Shown here in pieces: positions 1-7,323 of a stretch of 64,000 bases of DNA. Where the stretch lies: NCBI RefSeq assembly GCF_000424545.1, contig NZ_AUKC01000004.1, forward strand, positions 1 through 64,000. The letters run 5' to 3'. Within the stretch, counting starts at the first letter, position 1; each line of letters starts with the position of its first letter. This DNA is from Butyrivibrio sp. NC3005. Its GTDB lineage: Bacteria > Bacillota > Clostridia > Lachnospirales > Lachnospiraceae. Made by a program: the position numbers and the translations under genes. The notes beneath the pieces were generated by a model. It made no database searches, was not told the origin of the DNA, and was given only the letters and a program-made list of their open reading frames with translations.

Positions 1-91
1 GTGAGAACAAAAGTCAAGCGGCAAACTGGTCCAAGGCGAAGCCTTTTTAAATGGCCAGTTTGCGTAGTTTTTGGAACGTAGTGACAAAAAA
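1..91 (+). repeat. Dispersed repeat A, copy 1 (5' end cut by window)
   Basis: This is one of three copies of a non-coding repeat, with others at 3602-3705 (minus) and 48555-48654 (plus). The core pairs GCAAACTGG (21-29) with CCAGTTTGC (55-63). A smaller hairpin, AAGGC-GAA-GCCTT (33-45), sits inside that stem. The other copies begin with GAGTTTCGTGAG, so this copy probably starts just before the window. It runs directly into repeat B copy 1 through the sequence CTATAGG. No convincing reading frame lies in it. Confidence 0.85.
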
Positions 92-220
92 CTATAGGTT
101 CTTGTTTTCATCAGGGAAATCAAGAACCGTACCAGACCAAAATTCGTCGTTAAGACAAATTTTGTCCTGCGAAGCAGGATTCTTGCTGATAATAATCATA
201 AATCTCAGCAAGAAGTCATA
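92..220 (+). repeat. Dispersed repeat B, copy 1
   Basis: This copy of the 127-nt repeat family runs from CTATAGG to AAGTCATA and follows repeat A without a gap. Four hairpins in a row can be drawn. The first stem here is GGTTCTTG/CAAGAACC, where most copies have GGTTATTG/CAATAACC. This paired change suggests selection on a fold. The short frame that crosses it is a by-product of the repeat and recurs in other copies. Confidence 0.9.
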
Positions 221-295
221 TAATTCTTATTACGCCATCGTTTTATAGTCTATTTTGGCTATAGTAAGCTGTAGTAACATTTTCATGAATGCTAC

Positions 296-323
296 TTGTG
301 CAATCGGTTGTTCTAGTTATAAT
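296..323 (+). promoter_or_regulatory. Candidate distal promoter upstream of comM
   Basis: TTGTGC (296-301) and TATAAT (318-323) are separated by 16 nt and point toward comM. This could be a second start site for the comM-dprA operon. Only the -10 box is a strong match. Confidence 0.35.
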
Positions 324-414
324 ATAAGATTCTTATTTCCCTAAATCAATTCTGTAATGTAACCAAACTTTTTTGTGCTTAAATGATTTATCTTTAAGTA
401 ATATCAACAATTTA

Positions 415-431
415 TTGCGCAAAGTTGCGCA
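415..431. promoter_or_regulatory. Palindromic operator candidate upstream of comM promoter
   Basis: GCGCAA-AG-TTGCGC (417-430) is a perfect inverted repeat centred about 53 nt before the predicted start site. That is a usual position for an activator. It stands out in AT-rich surroundings. The regulator is unknown. Confidence 0.4.
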
Positions 432-441
432 CAGAAGATTG

Positions 442-470
442 TTGCACAAAATTAACTTTTCTGATATAGT
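442..470 (+). promoter_or_regulatory. Promoter of comM-dprA
   Basis: TTGCAC (442-447), a 17-nt spacer and TATAGT (465-470) form a good sigma-A type promoter. Transcription would start near 477. The upstream ATG at 476 would then have no leader, which supports the internal ATG at 545 as the real start of comM. Confidence 0.7.
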
Positions 471-544
471 AATCGATGCTCTATGTTTTTTCTGACTTTA
501 CAAAACATAGATTTAAATATCTAAACGGAAGGGAATCCATCTAT

Positions 545-2119
545 ATGTTCAGTACTGTAACTTCTGGTGCTATTCACGGCATCCACAGTTATCTAATGCA
601 AGTCGAAGTCGATGTTTCAAATGGTCTGCCATCTTTTACTATGGTTGGTCTACCGGGAGCTGAAGTAAGAGAAGCTTCTGAAAGAGTAAAAGTTGCTTTG
701 AAAAACTGTGAAATCTGTCTCCCACCTTCGCATATCACCATAAATCTGTCTCCAGCTGACATTCATAAAGAAGGTGTTACTATTGATTTGCCTGTTGCAA
801 TCGGAATACTGGTTTCAAGTGGCAAAATTCCTCAAAGATGCATTGAAAATACACTTATTATCGGTCAATTGGCACTTAACGGGGATGTTAAGGGCGTAAG
901 AGGCGTTCTTCCAATCGTTCAGATGGCAGTTGATCATGGAATAAAACGTTGTATCCTACCTATCGAAAATGTCTATGAAGGTGCTGTTCTAAGCTCTCAA
1001 ATTGATATTATTGGTGTAAAAAATCTTATCGAATGTATCAATTACCTTAAAGCTGATGATTCTGAAAAAAATAGTATTATCTCTCCTACTCTCATTGATA
1101 TTTCAAATCTTTTTGAACAAAACACTGAGGAAGACAATCTGGATTTTAAAGATATTAATGGTCAGTCTGCGTTAAAAAGAGCCATGGAGATAGCTGCAGC
1201 TGGTTTTCATCACGTACTTATGGTAGGACCTCCAGGTACAGGCAAAAGCATGATTGCAAAACGTTTTCCAACTATCATGCCTCCTTTGACAAAAGAGGAA
1301 AGTCTTGAAGTTTCAACTATCTATTCTGTTGCAGGATTAATGAAACCTAAGCAGCCCCTTATTACGAAACGTCCTTTCAAAGCACCTCACCATTCAATTA
1401 CTCCTTCTGCACTGACTGGTGGCGGCAAAATTCCACAGCCTGGTGTCATATCTTTAGCTCACAGAGGTGTTTTATTTCTTGATGAACTTGCTGAATTCAA
1501 CAGAACTACTCTCGATTTATTGAGACAACCTCTAGAAGATCATGAAGTTAATATTGCCAGACTAGGCGGAACTTTTACTTATCCAGCCAATCTGATGCTT
1601 CTTGGCGCAATGAATCCATGTCCATGCGGATATTATCCTGATAGAGGCAAATGCAGATGCTCTGAAAAAGAAATAAGAAATTACATGAGTCACATTTCCG
1701 GTCCAATTCTAGATAGAATAGACATCTGCGTTGAAGCTCCCCGCATAGATTATAGCGACCTTGCAGGAAGCGGAACTGTCAATGAATCCAGCTCTCAAAT
1801 AAGAGACAGGGTTCTTAAAGCAAGAAAAATACAAGAAGAAAGATTTAAGGACTCCTCTATAAAATTCAATAGCGAAATGAGTCCCTCTGATATTAGAAAA
1901 TTTTGCATACTTGGTTCAAATGAGCAAAATCTTTTAGAACAAATCTACAAAACTTTTGACCTCTCAGCAAGATCTTATCATAGACTTATCAAACTATCAC
2001 GAACAATCGCTGATCTTGATAATTCAGAAAAGATTCTATCTCACCATATAACTGAAGCGGCTTGCTATCGCATGAATGATGCTATTTTCAATGTAAATAA
2101 AGAAAGTTTAAGAAAATGA
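545..2119 (+). CDS. comM: YifB/ComM family Mg-chelatase-like AAA+ ATPase
   Basis: This AAA+ ATPase belongs to the YifB family. Its proteobacterial member ComM is a hexameric branch-migration helicase that helps integrate DNA in natural transformation. The N-terminal ~190 residues form the ChlI-type domain. Walker A GPPGTGKS is near residue 228 and Walker B VLFLDE near 308. A cysteine cluster beginning NPCPCGYY (near 357) and the family C-terminal domain follow. At 524 aa it is close to the usual ~510. The start at 545 is chosen because GGAAGGGA precedes it, the protein then begins MFSTVTSGAI as relatives do, and the upstream ATG coincides with the likely transcription start. It overlaps dprA by 4 nt (ATGA), so the two are co-translated. 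The family is certain; a role in transformation here is inferred. Confidence 0.93.
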   Translation: MFSTVTSGAIHGIHSYLMQVEVDVSNGLPSFTMVGLPGAEVREASERVKVALKNCEICLPPSHITINLSPADIHKEGVTIDLPVAIGILVSSGKIPQRCIENTLIIGQLALNGDVKGVRGVLPIVQMAVDHGIKRCILPIENVYEGAVLSSQIDIIGVKNLIECINYLKADDSEKNSIISPTLIDISNLFEQNTEEDNLDFKDINGQSALKRAMEIAAAGFHHVLMVGPPGTGKSMIAKRFPTIMPPLTKEESLEVSTIYSVAGLMKPKQPLITKRPFKAPHHSITPSALTGGGKIPQPGVISLAHRGVLFLDELAEFNRTTLDLLRQPLEDHEVNIARLGGTFTYPANLMLLGAMNPCPCGYYPDRGKCRCSEKEIRNYMSHISGPILDRIDICVEAPRIDYSDLAGSGTVNESSSQIRDRVLKARKIQEERFKDSSIKFNSEMSPSDIRKFCILGSNEQNLLEQIYKTFDLSARSYHRLIKLSRTIADLDNSEKILSHHITEAACYRMNDAIFNVNKESLRK

Positions 2120-3267
2120 TTAATGAAATAAAAGAAAAAATAGATTTTTATGCTTTGTTCTCTACTCCGGGTATAGGAAAAAAAGCAATGTTTCATCTTA
2201 TGGAACGTTATGCTAATCCTTCAACAGTCTGGAATATGGATGAAGAATCTGTAAAAAAGCTTTTCAAACCAAAACAGGCTGAAAAATTTCTTTCTTTCCG
2301 AAAAAACTTCGATCCTTTAAAAAGCTATGAGCATATGGAACAGCAGGGAATTAAAATGATTACATATCTTGACAAAGAATTCCCAAATAAATTAAAAAAT
2401 ATTCCTGACATGCCTTGTGCAATATTCGTAAAAGGAAGTCTTCCTGATCCCAATGCACCAAGTGTTGCAATAATTGGTGCCAGAATGTGCTCAGAGTATG
2501 GAAGATTTGAAGCAAGAGAATTTGGGTTGAAACTTGCAAGAGCAGGCATCCAGATTATAAGCGGTATGGCTCTTGGAATTGATGGCATTAGTCAAAAAGC
2601 AGCATTAAATGCAGGTGGGAAAACATTTGCTGTTCTTGGGAGCGGTGTTGATATATGTTATCCCTCTGAAAACATAGAAATTTATAATAAACTCGCAGAA
2701 AAAGATAGTAATGTTGGTGGACTTATTTCAGAATATCCTCCTGGAACCCCGCCTTCTTCTAGACTTTTTCCTCCAAGGAACAGAATTATCAGTGCTTTGT
2801 CAGACATTGTACTAGTCATTGAAGCAAGGAAAAAATCCGGCACTTTAATTACTGTTGATATGGCTCTTGAGCAAGGAAGAGAAGTATTCGCTGTTCCTGG
2901 TCGAATAACTGATAGATTAAGTGATGGATGCAACTATCTTATTAAACAGGGATCTGGAATTGCTCTTTCGCCTGAAGATATTATCAATGAATTTTCATAT
3001 TGCACAAACACAGCTAAAGCATCATGTAACTCTTTACAAAACAGTAGTAAAGAAATATCACTTCCGAAGATTCCTCTAAATGAACACGAGAAAAAAATCT
3101 TCTCTGTTCTGGATATAAATCCAAAAAACAGCGCAGATATAATTGCAGATTTGAATAGAAAAGGTGATGCAATATCTCCTGAAATAGTCATGCAGAACCT
3201 CACTATGATGGAATTAAAAGGGATTATAAAATCCAGCGGATCAAACTATTTCATCACGCTGGATTAA
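2116..3267 (+). CDS. dprA: DNA processing protein DprA
   Basis: DprA protects incoming single-stranded DNA and loads RecA on it during transformation. An N-terminal helical SAM-like region (~1-60) is followed by the Rossmann-type DNA-binding fold (~110-310). Hallmarks are GSGVDICYP, the SEYPPGTPP stretch, FPPRNRIISALS and the SGTLITVDMALEQGR segment. The C-terminal ~65 residues look like the DprA winged helix. The length of 383 aa is normal. It starts inside the comM stop codon. In many Firmicutes topA follows dprA; here only repeat B copy 2 follows, 16 nt after the stop. Confidence 0.95.
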   Translation: MINEIKEKIDFYALFSTPGIGKKAMFHLMERYANPSTVWNMDEESVKKLFKPKQAEKFLSFRKNFDPLKSYEHMEQQGIKMITYLDKEFPNKLKNIPDMPCAIFVKGSLPDPNAPSVAIIGARMCSEYGRFEAREFGLKLARAGIQIISGMALGIDGISQKAALNAGGKTFAVLGSGVDICYPSENIEIYNKLAEKDSNVGGLISEYPPGTPPSSRLFPPRNRIISALSDIVLVIEARKKSGTLITVDMALEQGREVFAVPGRITDRLSDGCNYLIKQGSGIALSPEDIINEFSYCTNTAKASCNSLQNSSKEISLPKIPLNEHEKKIFSVLDINPKNSADIIADLNRKGDAISPEIVMQNLTMMELKGIIKSSGSNYFITLD

Positions 3268-3282
3268 AAATTAACAGAAAAT

Positions 3283-3410
3283 TATAGGTTATTGTTTTCA
3301 TCAGGAAAATCAATAACCGTACCAGACCAAAATTTGTCGTTAAGACAAATTTTGTCCTGCAAAGCAGGATTCTTGCTGATGATTATCCTAAATCTCAGCA
3401 AGAAGTCATA
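3283..3410 (+). repeat. Dispersed repeat B, copy 2 (reference copy)
   Basis: This is the cleanest copy. Stem I is GGTTATTG (3287-3294) with CAATAACC (3311-3318), extended inward by TTTTC/GAAAA. Stem II is AAAATTTGTC (3329-3338) with GACAAATTTT (3344-3353). Stem III is TCCTGC-AAA-GCAGGA (3355-3369). Stem IV is TTCTTGCTGA (3370-3379) with TCAGCAAGAA (3395-3404). Stems I and IV lie at the two ends, as in hairpin-ended mobile repeats. No product is encoded. Confidence 0.92.
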
Positions 3411-3431
3411 CTTTTTTGTTTTATATAATCT

Positions 3432-3573
3432 GTTCTGATGTTTGTATATTTCGTCGCAGACACGCTTTCGCTTGATTATAAACGTAATGGTTCGTAATGC
3501 GCTAAAAAAACAGCGCATAAGAACCAACGTTTATAAACAGTTCTGCTCATGAAATATTACAAGCCATCAGAAC
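3432..3573. repeat. Long imperfect inverted repeat between repeats B2 and A2
   Basis: The outer arms are GTTCTGATG (3432-3440) and CATCAGAAC (3565-3573). The inner arms are TATAAACGT (3477-3485)/ACGTTTATA (3527-3535), GGTTC (3489-3493)/GAACC (3521-3525) and ATGCGCT (3497-3503)/AGCGCAT (3512-3518), around an A-rich 8-nt loop. It is far longer than a normal terminator and lacks a strong T-run. A frame crosses it but has no ribosome site and no recognisable product. Confidence 0.75.
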
Positions 3574-3601
3574 TCATCTAATTAGTTAAAATAACAAAAA
3601 C

Positions 3602-3705
3602 CTATAGATTTTTGTCACTGTTTTCCAAAAACTACGCAAACTGGCCATTTGAAAAGGCTTCGCCTTGGACCAGTTTGCCACTTGACTTTTGTTCTCACGA
3701 AACTC
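3602..3705 (-). repeat. Dispersed repeat A, copy 2
   Basis: On the minus strand it reads from GAGTTTCGTGAG to GACAAAAATCTATAGG, with the same nested hairpin as copy 1. It faces repeat B copy 2 across the long inverted repeat. Its first bases also form part of the hairpin at 3699-3723. Confidence 0.9.
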
Positions 3706-3723
3706 GCAGTAAATGCGAGTTTC
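3699..3723. repeat. Perfect 10-bp hairpin at the edge of repeat A2
   Basis: GAAACTCGCA-GTAAA-TGCGAGTTTC is a perfect stem. On neither strand is it followed by a clear T-run. Just beyond it, 3739-3756 holds the palindrome AAGAAGTCATGACTTCTT, which resembles the right end of repeat B (AAGAAGTCATA) with an inverted partner. Confidence 0.6.
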
Positions 3724-3753
3724 TGATTATAAGTGACAAGAAGTCATGACTTC

Positions 3754-4332
3754 TTAATTCTCTTCCTTTGTACAAAGTATATTTCCGCAAAATTCACATC
3801 TAACAACAGTTCCTTTAGGAAGAAGTTTTGTTGCTTTGCAACCATTACATGTAACTGTAACATACCCATTAGAGGAATACTTGCGAATACGCTCTGGAAA
3901 CTGAATAGTTGCACTGCTTTCGTCTATTACAACATTATGGAAAAAACCTATATCCACAAAATATCGTAGATTACTCAATGTATCAGAATATGATTCATTT
4001 TTAAGACTACTAAGTCTTTTGATAGAGCCACTTTCATCATTTTGAAGAATAGCAACATAATCTCGAAACTTAATTATGTTCTGTATTCTTTTATATGACA
4101 TATAAATCATCCATCCACCCATGATGAACAGAAATACAATAAAAAGAGTCATTGAAAACATATTTGTAAGACTTTTATTTTTGTGAGAAAACAAACATTC
4201 TATGATAGTTATTGCCAGTCCAAGTAGTTCCATACTTATCCCGATTATTTTTTCAAATGCCGCAATATTACTACTCATAATAATTTTAGGATTCGTATGA
4301 TCAAACCTAAAACTCTCTACCCTACTTTCCAT
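3754..4332 (-). CDS. Hypothetical membrane protein with C-terminal zinc ribbon
   Basis: No family is recognised. Two hydrophobic segments are visible, one near residues 25-45 and one near 58-80. A soluble region follows, then a C-terminal CxxC...CxxC ribbon (CNGC and CEFC) that should bind zinc. The ATG at 4332 is preferred over 4341: GGGAG lies 9 nt before the former but abuts the latter. The stop codon lies beside a fragment like the end of repeat B. The ribbon resembles those of small regulatory membrane proteins, but no role can be given. Confidence 0.6.
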   Translation of the reverse strand: MESRVESFRFDHTNPKIIMSSNIAAFEKIIGISMELLGLAITIIECLFSHKNKSLTNMFSMTLFIVFLFIMGGWMIYMSYKRIQNIIKFRDYVAILQNDESGSIKRLSSLKNESYSDTLSNLRYFVDIGFFHNVVIDESSATIQFPERIRKYSSNGYVTVTCNGCKATKLLPKGTVVRCEFCGNILCTKEEN

Positions 4333-4391
4333 ATAGCCCATCTCCCATTATACATTACTATCTACTCACTAATTTTTTCAGAAGATAATAA

Positions 4392-5456
4392 TTAAAATAC
4401 CCCTAATTTGACACGCATTGTGTCTGGATCCTGCGCAAACGTCGATGCAATTTCTTTACTTATCCTACCAGCCTGATACAGATTTATTATTGCTTCGTCC
4501 ATTGTTATCATGCCCTGTTTGCGATTAGTCTGCATTATTGTAATAAGCTGATGAGTCTTCCCCTCACGTATCATATTTCTGACTGCGCTGTTTACATGCA
4601 AGACTTCAAAAGCAGCAACTCTCGACCTGCCATCAAGAGTTGGTATAAGCTGCTGCGATATTACTGATTCTAATACATTCGCTAGTTGGACCTTAATCTG
4701 TTGCTGCTGATGCGGTGGAAAAACATCAATTATTCTATCAACTGTACTGGCAGCTCCTATTGTATGAAGTGTTGATAAAACCAGATGACCTGTCTCAGCA
4801 GCTGTTATAGCTGTAGAAATTGTTTCCAGGTCACGCATTTCTCCAACCAAGATTACATCTGGATCTTCTCTTAATGCAGATCTTAACGCATCTGAATACG
4901 AACTTGAATCAATACCGATTTCTCTTTGGTTAACTATTGATTTATCATGGTGATACAAGTATTCGATTGGATCTTCCAATGTTATAACATGTGATTCTCG
5001 ATTCTTATTAATCTTATCAATAATTGCTGCAAGTGTTGTAGATTTACCAGAACCTGTTGGACCTGTTACTAAAACAAGACCTCTTTTTCTTTGATATAAA
5101 TCAATAACAGACTGAGGAATTCCAAGCTCAATTGCATCTGGAACAGTTGTTGCTACCAAACGAAAAGCAAGCGCTATAGATCCTCTTTGCTTGAAAACAT
5201 TCAACCTAAATCTTCCAATTCCAGCTATTGAAAATGCAAGATCAAGTTGACCATTTTTATCTAAAAACTCTTTTTGCTGTTCGTTCATAATCTTTTCAGC
5301 AAGTTCAAGCGTATCTGGCGGAAGCATTTTTCCATATTTTTCCATTGAAATCAACTGACCGTTTATACGCATTTTAGGCGGTATTCCGACTGTGATATGA
5401 ACATCTGATGCATTCTTTACCTTAGCTTCTTCAAGTATTTCTTTTATATCTGCCAT
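4392..5456 (-). CDS. pilT: PilT-type type IV pilus retraction ATPase
   Basis: PilT hexamers use ATP to depolymerise type IV pilus fibres. The 354-aa protein has the N-terminal PAS-like region (1-100), Walker A GPTGSGKST (132-140), the Asp box around DPIEYLYH, Walker B VILVGEMRD and the His box HLVLSTLHT. It also carries the PilT-type signature SAVRNMIREGK. AGGGG sits 8 nt before the start. No pilB, pilC or pilin gene is nearby, so it is an orphan copy here. It may serve pili encoded elsewhere. Confidence 0.93.
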   Translation of the reverse strand: MADIKEILEEAKVKNASDVHITVGIPPKMRINGQLISMEKYGKMLPPDTLELAEKIMNEQQKEFLDKNGQLDLAFSIAGIGRFRLNVFKQRGSIALAFRLVATTVPDAIELGIPQSVIDLYQRKRGLVLVTGPTGSGKSTTLAAIIDKINKNRESHVITLEDPIEYLYHHDKSIVNQREIGIDSSSYSDALRSALREDPDVILVGEMRDLETISTAITAAETGHLVLSTLHTIGAASTVDRIIDVFPPHQQQQIKVQLANVLESVISQQLIPTLDGRSRVAAFEVLHVNSAVRNMIREGKTHQLITIMQTNRKQGMITMDEAIINLYQAGRISKEIASTFAQDPDTMRVKLGVF

Positions 5457-5625
5457 ATTTTAACCCCTAAAATTAGTGTAGTTTAATAGTAAATAAAATT
5501 TGAATTTTATCACTTATATAATGCCCGATTAAAAAGTAGTACTTTCTGAAATATTAAAAAGAATTCTCAATAAATAATATTGTACAACGAAATTCCATCA
5601 TTAACAAGTTAGGCAAAAATTCAGT

Positions 5626-6705
5626 TTATCTCAAATATACAAATGGAAACTGAAACTTATCTCCAACATTAAAACTTGAATTACCATTACTTGCTGTAAC
5701 TTCAAATGAAGCGCCATCAAAGCCGTTTATCCTAATAATACCTTCTATACTTGAATCCTTAGCTGTGAATTGGATTTCACCATTACCATTATCTTTATAT
5801 GAACCACTTATAGTCCCTGTTCTGTAAATAGAAATTACTGCTTCATTCTTAAATTCCCAATCAAGTCTTAATAAAAGAGAACTATATACACTTCCGGTTC
5901 CCTGATTGTCAATAAATATTCCTGCATTATCTGACATTACAGGCTTCATAGTAAATGACTCACCCTTTATCTTAGCGATTTCATTTGCAATAATATAGCA
6001 TCTTGTTTTAGCAATATTTTCAAGAAGTTCTTGCCTTTCCTGAGGATAAATGCTTCCATTTTCTTCTCGTGTTCCTAAATATTCCAAAAAAATTTCATCC
6101 TGCATGGCTATCCAGCTTTTCTCATCTGCAAGCACTCTTTCCTTTGTCTGCTGATCTGCCAGCTTAGTAAATCTCCCCCAAAGATTATTTAGTTCGCAAT
6201 CCCATACATGATGCTCCCAACCAGCTGCGACATTATATTCAAACTGGGTCACTGCAGAGTTAATCATACGTCCATATTTATCACTAACAAGCTTATCAAC
6301 AAGAGTAAATTCTTCTGTAAGATTAGATGCAGAGGATACAACTGCCTCTACATCAGCTTTTATTTCCTCAGAATAATCATGTTCAAAATCAATTTTAAAT
6401 TCACTTCCAGCCGTTGTACTTTGACGGTTTTCTGTATCTTCATCATCAGACGAATCGACGCTCCCATCTGATGATTGCAAATTCCCACTTTCTGATGTCT
6501 GAATGCTATTCTGAGTGTTAGAATTATCTCCTGATATTACTGTTTTTGAACTTGAAGAATTCTCAGCTCCAGTATCTGCAATTGTTGCAATACTTCCAAA
6601 TCCAGATTCTCCAACATTTCCTTTATCTATCCCTGTTTGGCTGCAACCGGCAATAAGCATGCAGCCAGTAAATAATCCTAATAGATTAATACTTTTTTTC
6701 TTCAT
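5626..6705 (-). CDS. Lipoprotein with DUF1311/LprI-like region
   Basis: A lipobox, LIAGC, at the end of a 21-residue signal peptide predicts membrane anchoring at Cys21. A Ser/Asn/Asp-rich linker follows (~22-100). The middle region, with DCELNNLW, QTKERVLADEKSW and a later TRCYIIANEI, has the spacing of DUF1311 proteins. That group includes the lysozyme inhibitor LprI. The C-terminal ~100 residues are probably a beta-rich domain. GGGAGAA lies 8 nt before the ATG. Lysozyme inhibition would be inference only. Confidence 0.65.
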   Translation of the reverse strand: MKKKSINLLGLFTGCMLIAGCSQTGIDKGNVGESGFGSIATIADTGAENSSSSKTVISGDNSNTQNSIQTSESGNLQSSDGSVDSSDDEDTENRQSTTAGSEFKIDFEHDYSEEIKADVEAVVSSASNLTEEFTLVDKLVSDKYGRMINSAVTQFEYNVAAGWEHHVWDCELNNLWGRFTKLADQQTKERVLADEKSWIAMQDEIFLEYLGTREENGSIYPQERQELLENIAKTRCYIIANEIAKIKGESFTMKPVMSDNAGIFIDNQGTGSVYSSLLLRLDWEFKNEAVISIYRTGTISGSYKDNGNGEIQFTAKDSSIEGIIRINGFDGASFEVTASNGNSSFNVGDKFQFPFVYLR

Positions 6706-6765
6706 TTCTTTAGTTCTCCCATGTTGTTTGTTTTATATCCAAATATATTGACGCAATTCTTCTAC

Positions 6766-6774
6766 ATTATAGCA
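6766..6774 (-). promoter_or_regulatory. Extended -10 promoter for the lipoprotein gene
   Basis: On the minus strand TGCTATAAT matches an extended -10 element about 60 nt before the lipoprotein start. No good -35 box is seen, as is common for this class. Confidence 0.4.
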
Positions 6775-6873
6775 TTTTTTGATGATGCTTTTCCTCATTT
6801 TAATGCCGTTAACGATTATATTGATAATGTGTTTTCCTTCTTTTGGCCAATTGAAACTTTTTGACAAATTTGC

Positions 6874-7000
6874 ATAGGTTATTGTTTTCATCAGGAAAAT
6901 CAATAACCGTACCAGACCAAAATTTGTCGCCAAGAGAAATTTTGTCCTACAAAGCAGTATTCTTGCTGGTGATTATCCTAAATCTCAGCAAGAAGTCATA
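6874..7000 (+). repeat. Dispersed repeat B, copy 3 (degenerate) at prophage edge
   Basis: Stem I and stem IV are kept, but stem II (GTC against GAG) and stem III (TCCTAC against GCAGTA) have lost pairing. Its right end, GTCATA, abuts the first base of phage-derived sequence, so it marks the left border of the prophage remnant. Confidence 0.88.
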
Positions 7001-7005
7001 AAAAT

Positions 7006-7033
7006 AAGAGCATCTAATTTCTCAGATACTCTT
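7006..7033 (-). terminator. Terminator after the gp10 pseudogene
   Basis: AAGAGTATCT pairs with AGATGCTCTT (one G-U), followed by ATTTTTA on the minus strand. It is nearly identical to the terminator at 8467-8494 and was duplicated with it. Confidence 0.7.
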
Positions 7034-7056
7034 ACCTATATGTTAGAACATAAATT

Positions 7057-7309
7057 TTAGCCTTTTAAATTATCCCTAATGATTTGGTTGTATGTTGATT
7101 TGTTTTTTCAATCGCTTTTTTAAGGAAATGCGAAGGTTGCATACCAGAAGTTTTATGCCATTCGCCTTTACTGTCTTTAAATACCCAAGGTGTTTTCCAA
7201 AAATTTAAAGCCGCTTCACGTTGTGAAAACAATCCGCACTCTGTTAAAGCTTTCTTTGCTTGTTCTTACAAGGCTCTTTTAACTTCTTCGCTGTTATATC
7301 GAAATCCAT
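7057..7309 (-). pseudogene. Truncated duplicate of the gp10-like gene
   Basis: Both ends match the intact gp10 gene at 8518-8928 closely. Three lesions are visible: a 7-nt shortening near the start that shifts the frame, a TTGGAA to TTGTAA change that creates a stop, and a deletion of about 150 nt. The deletion joins two GGTGTTTTCC-type sequences that are apart in the intact gene. The ribosome site AGGAGCA is kept. It cannot make a full protein. Confidence 0.85.
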
Positions 7310-7323
7310 GGTTGCTCCTAATG

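Noticed and set aside
51-248. A 65-residue frame over repeats A and B at the window start
   Set aside because: The same kind of frame appears in other B copies only because the repeat sequence is shared. It has no ribosome site, and changes between copies follow hairpin pairing, not codons.
3282-3527. An 81-residue minus-strand frame through repeat B2 and the long inverted repeat
   Set aside because: Composed wholly of repeat sequence and lacks a ribosome site.
3739-3756. AAGAAGTCATGACTTCTT as a seventh full copy of repeat B
   Set aside because: Only the last ~11 bases match. It is recorded as a possible fragment or chance palindrome.
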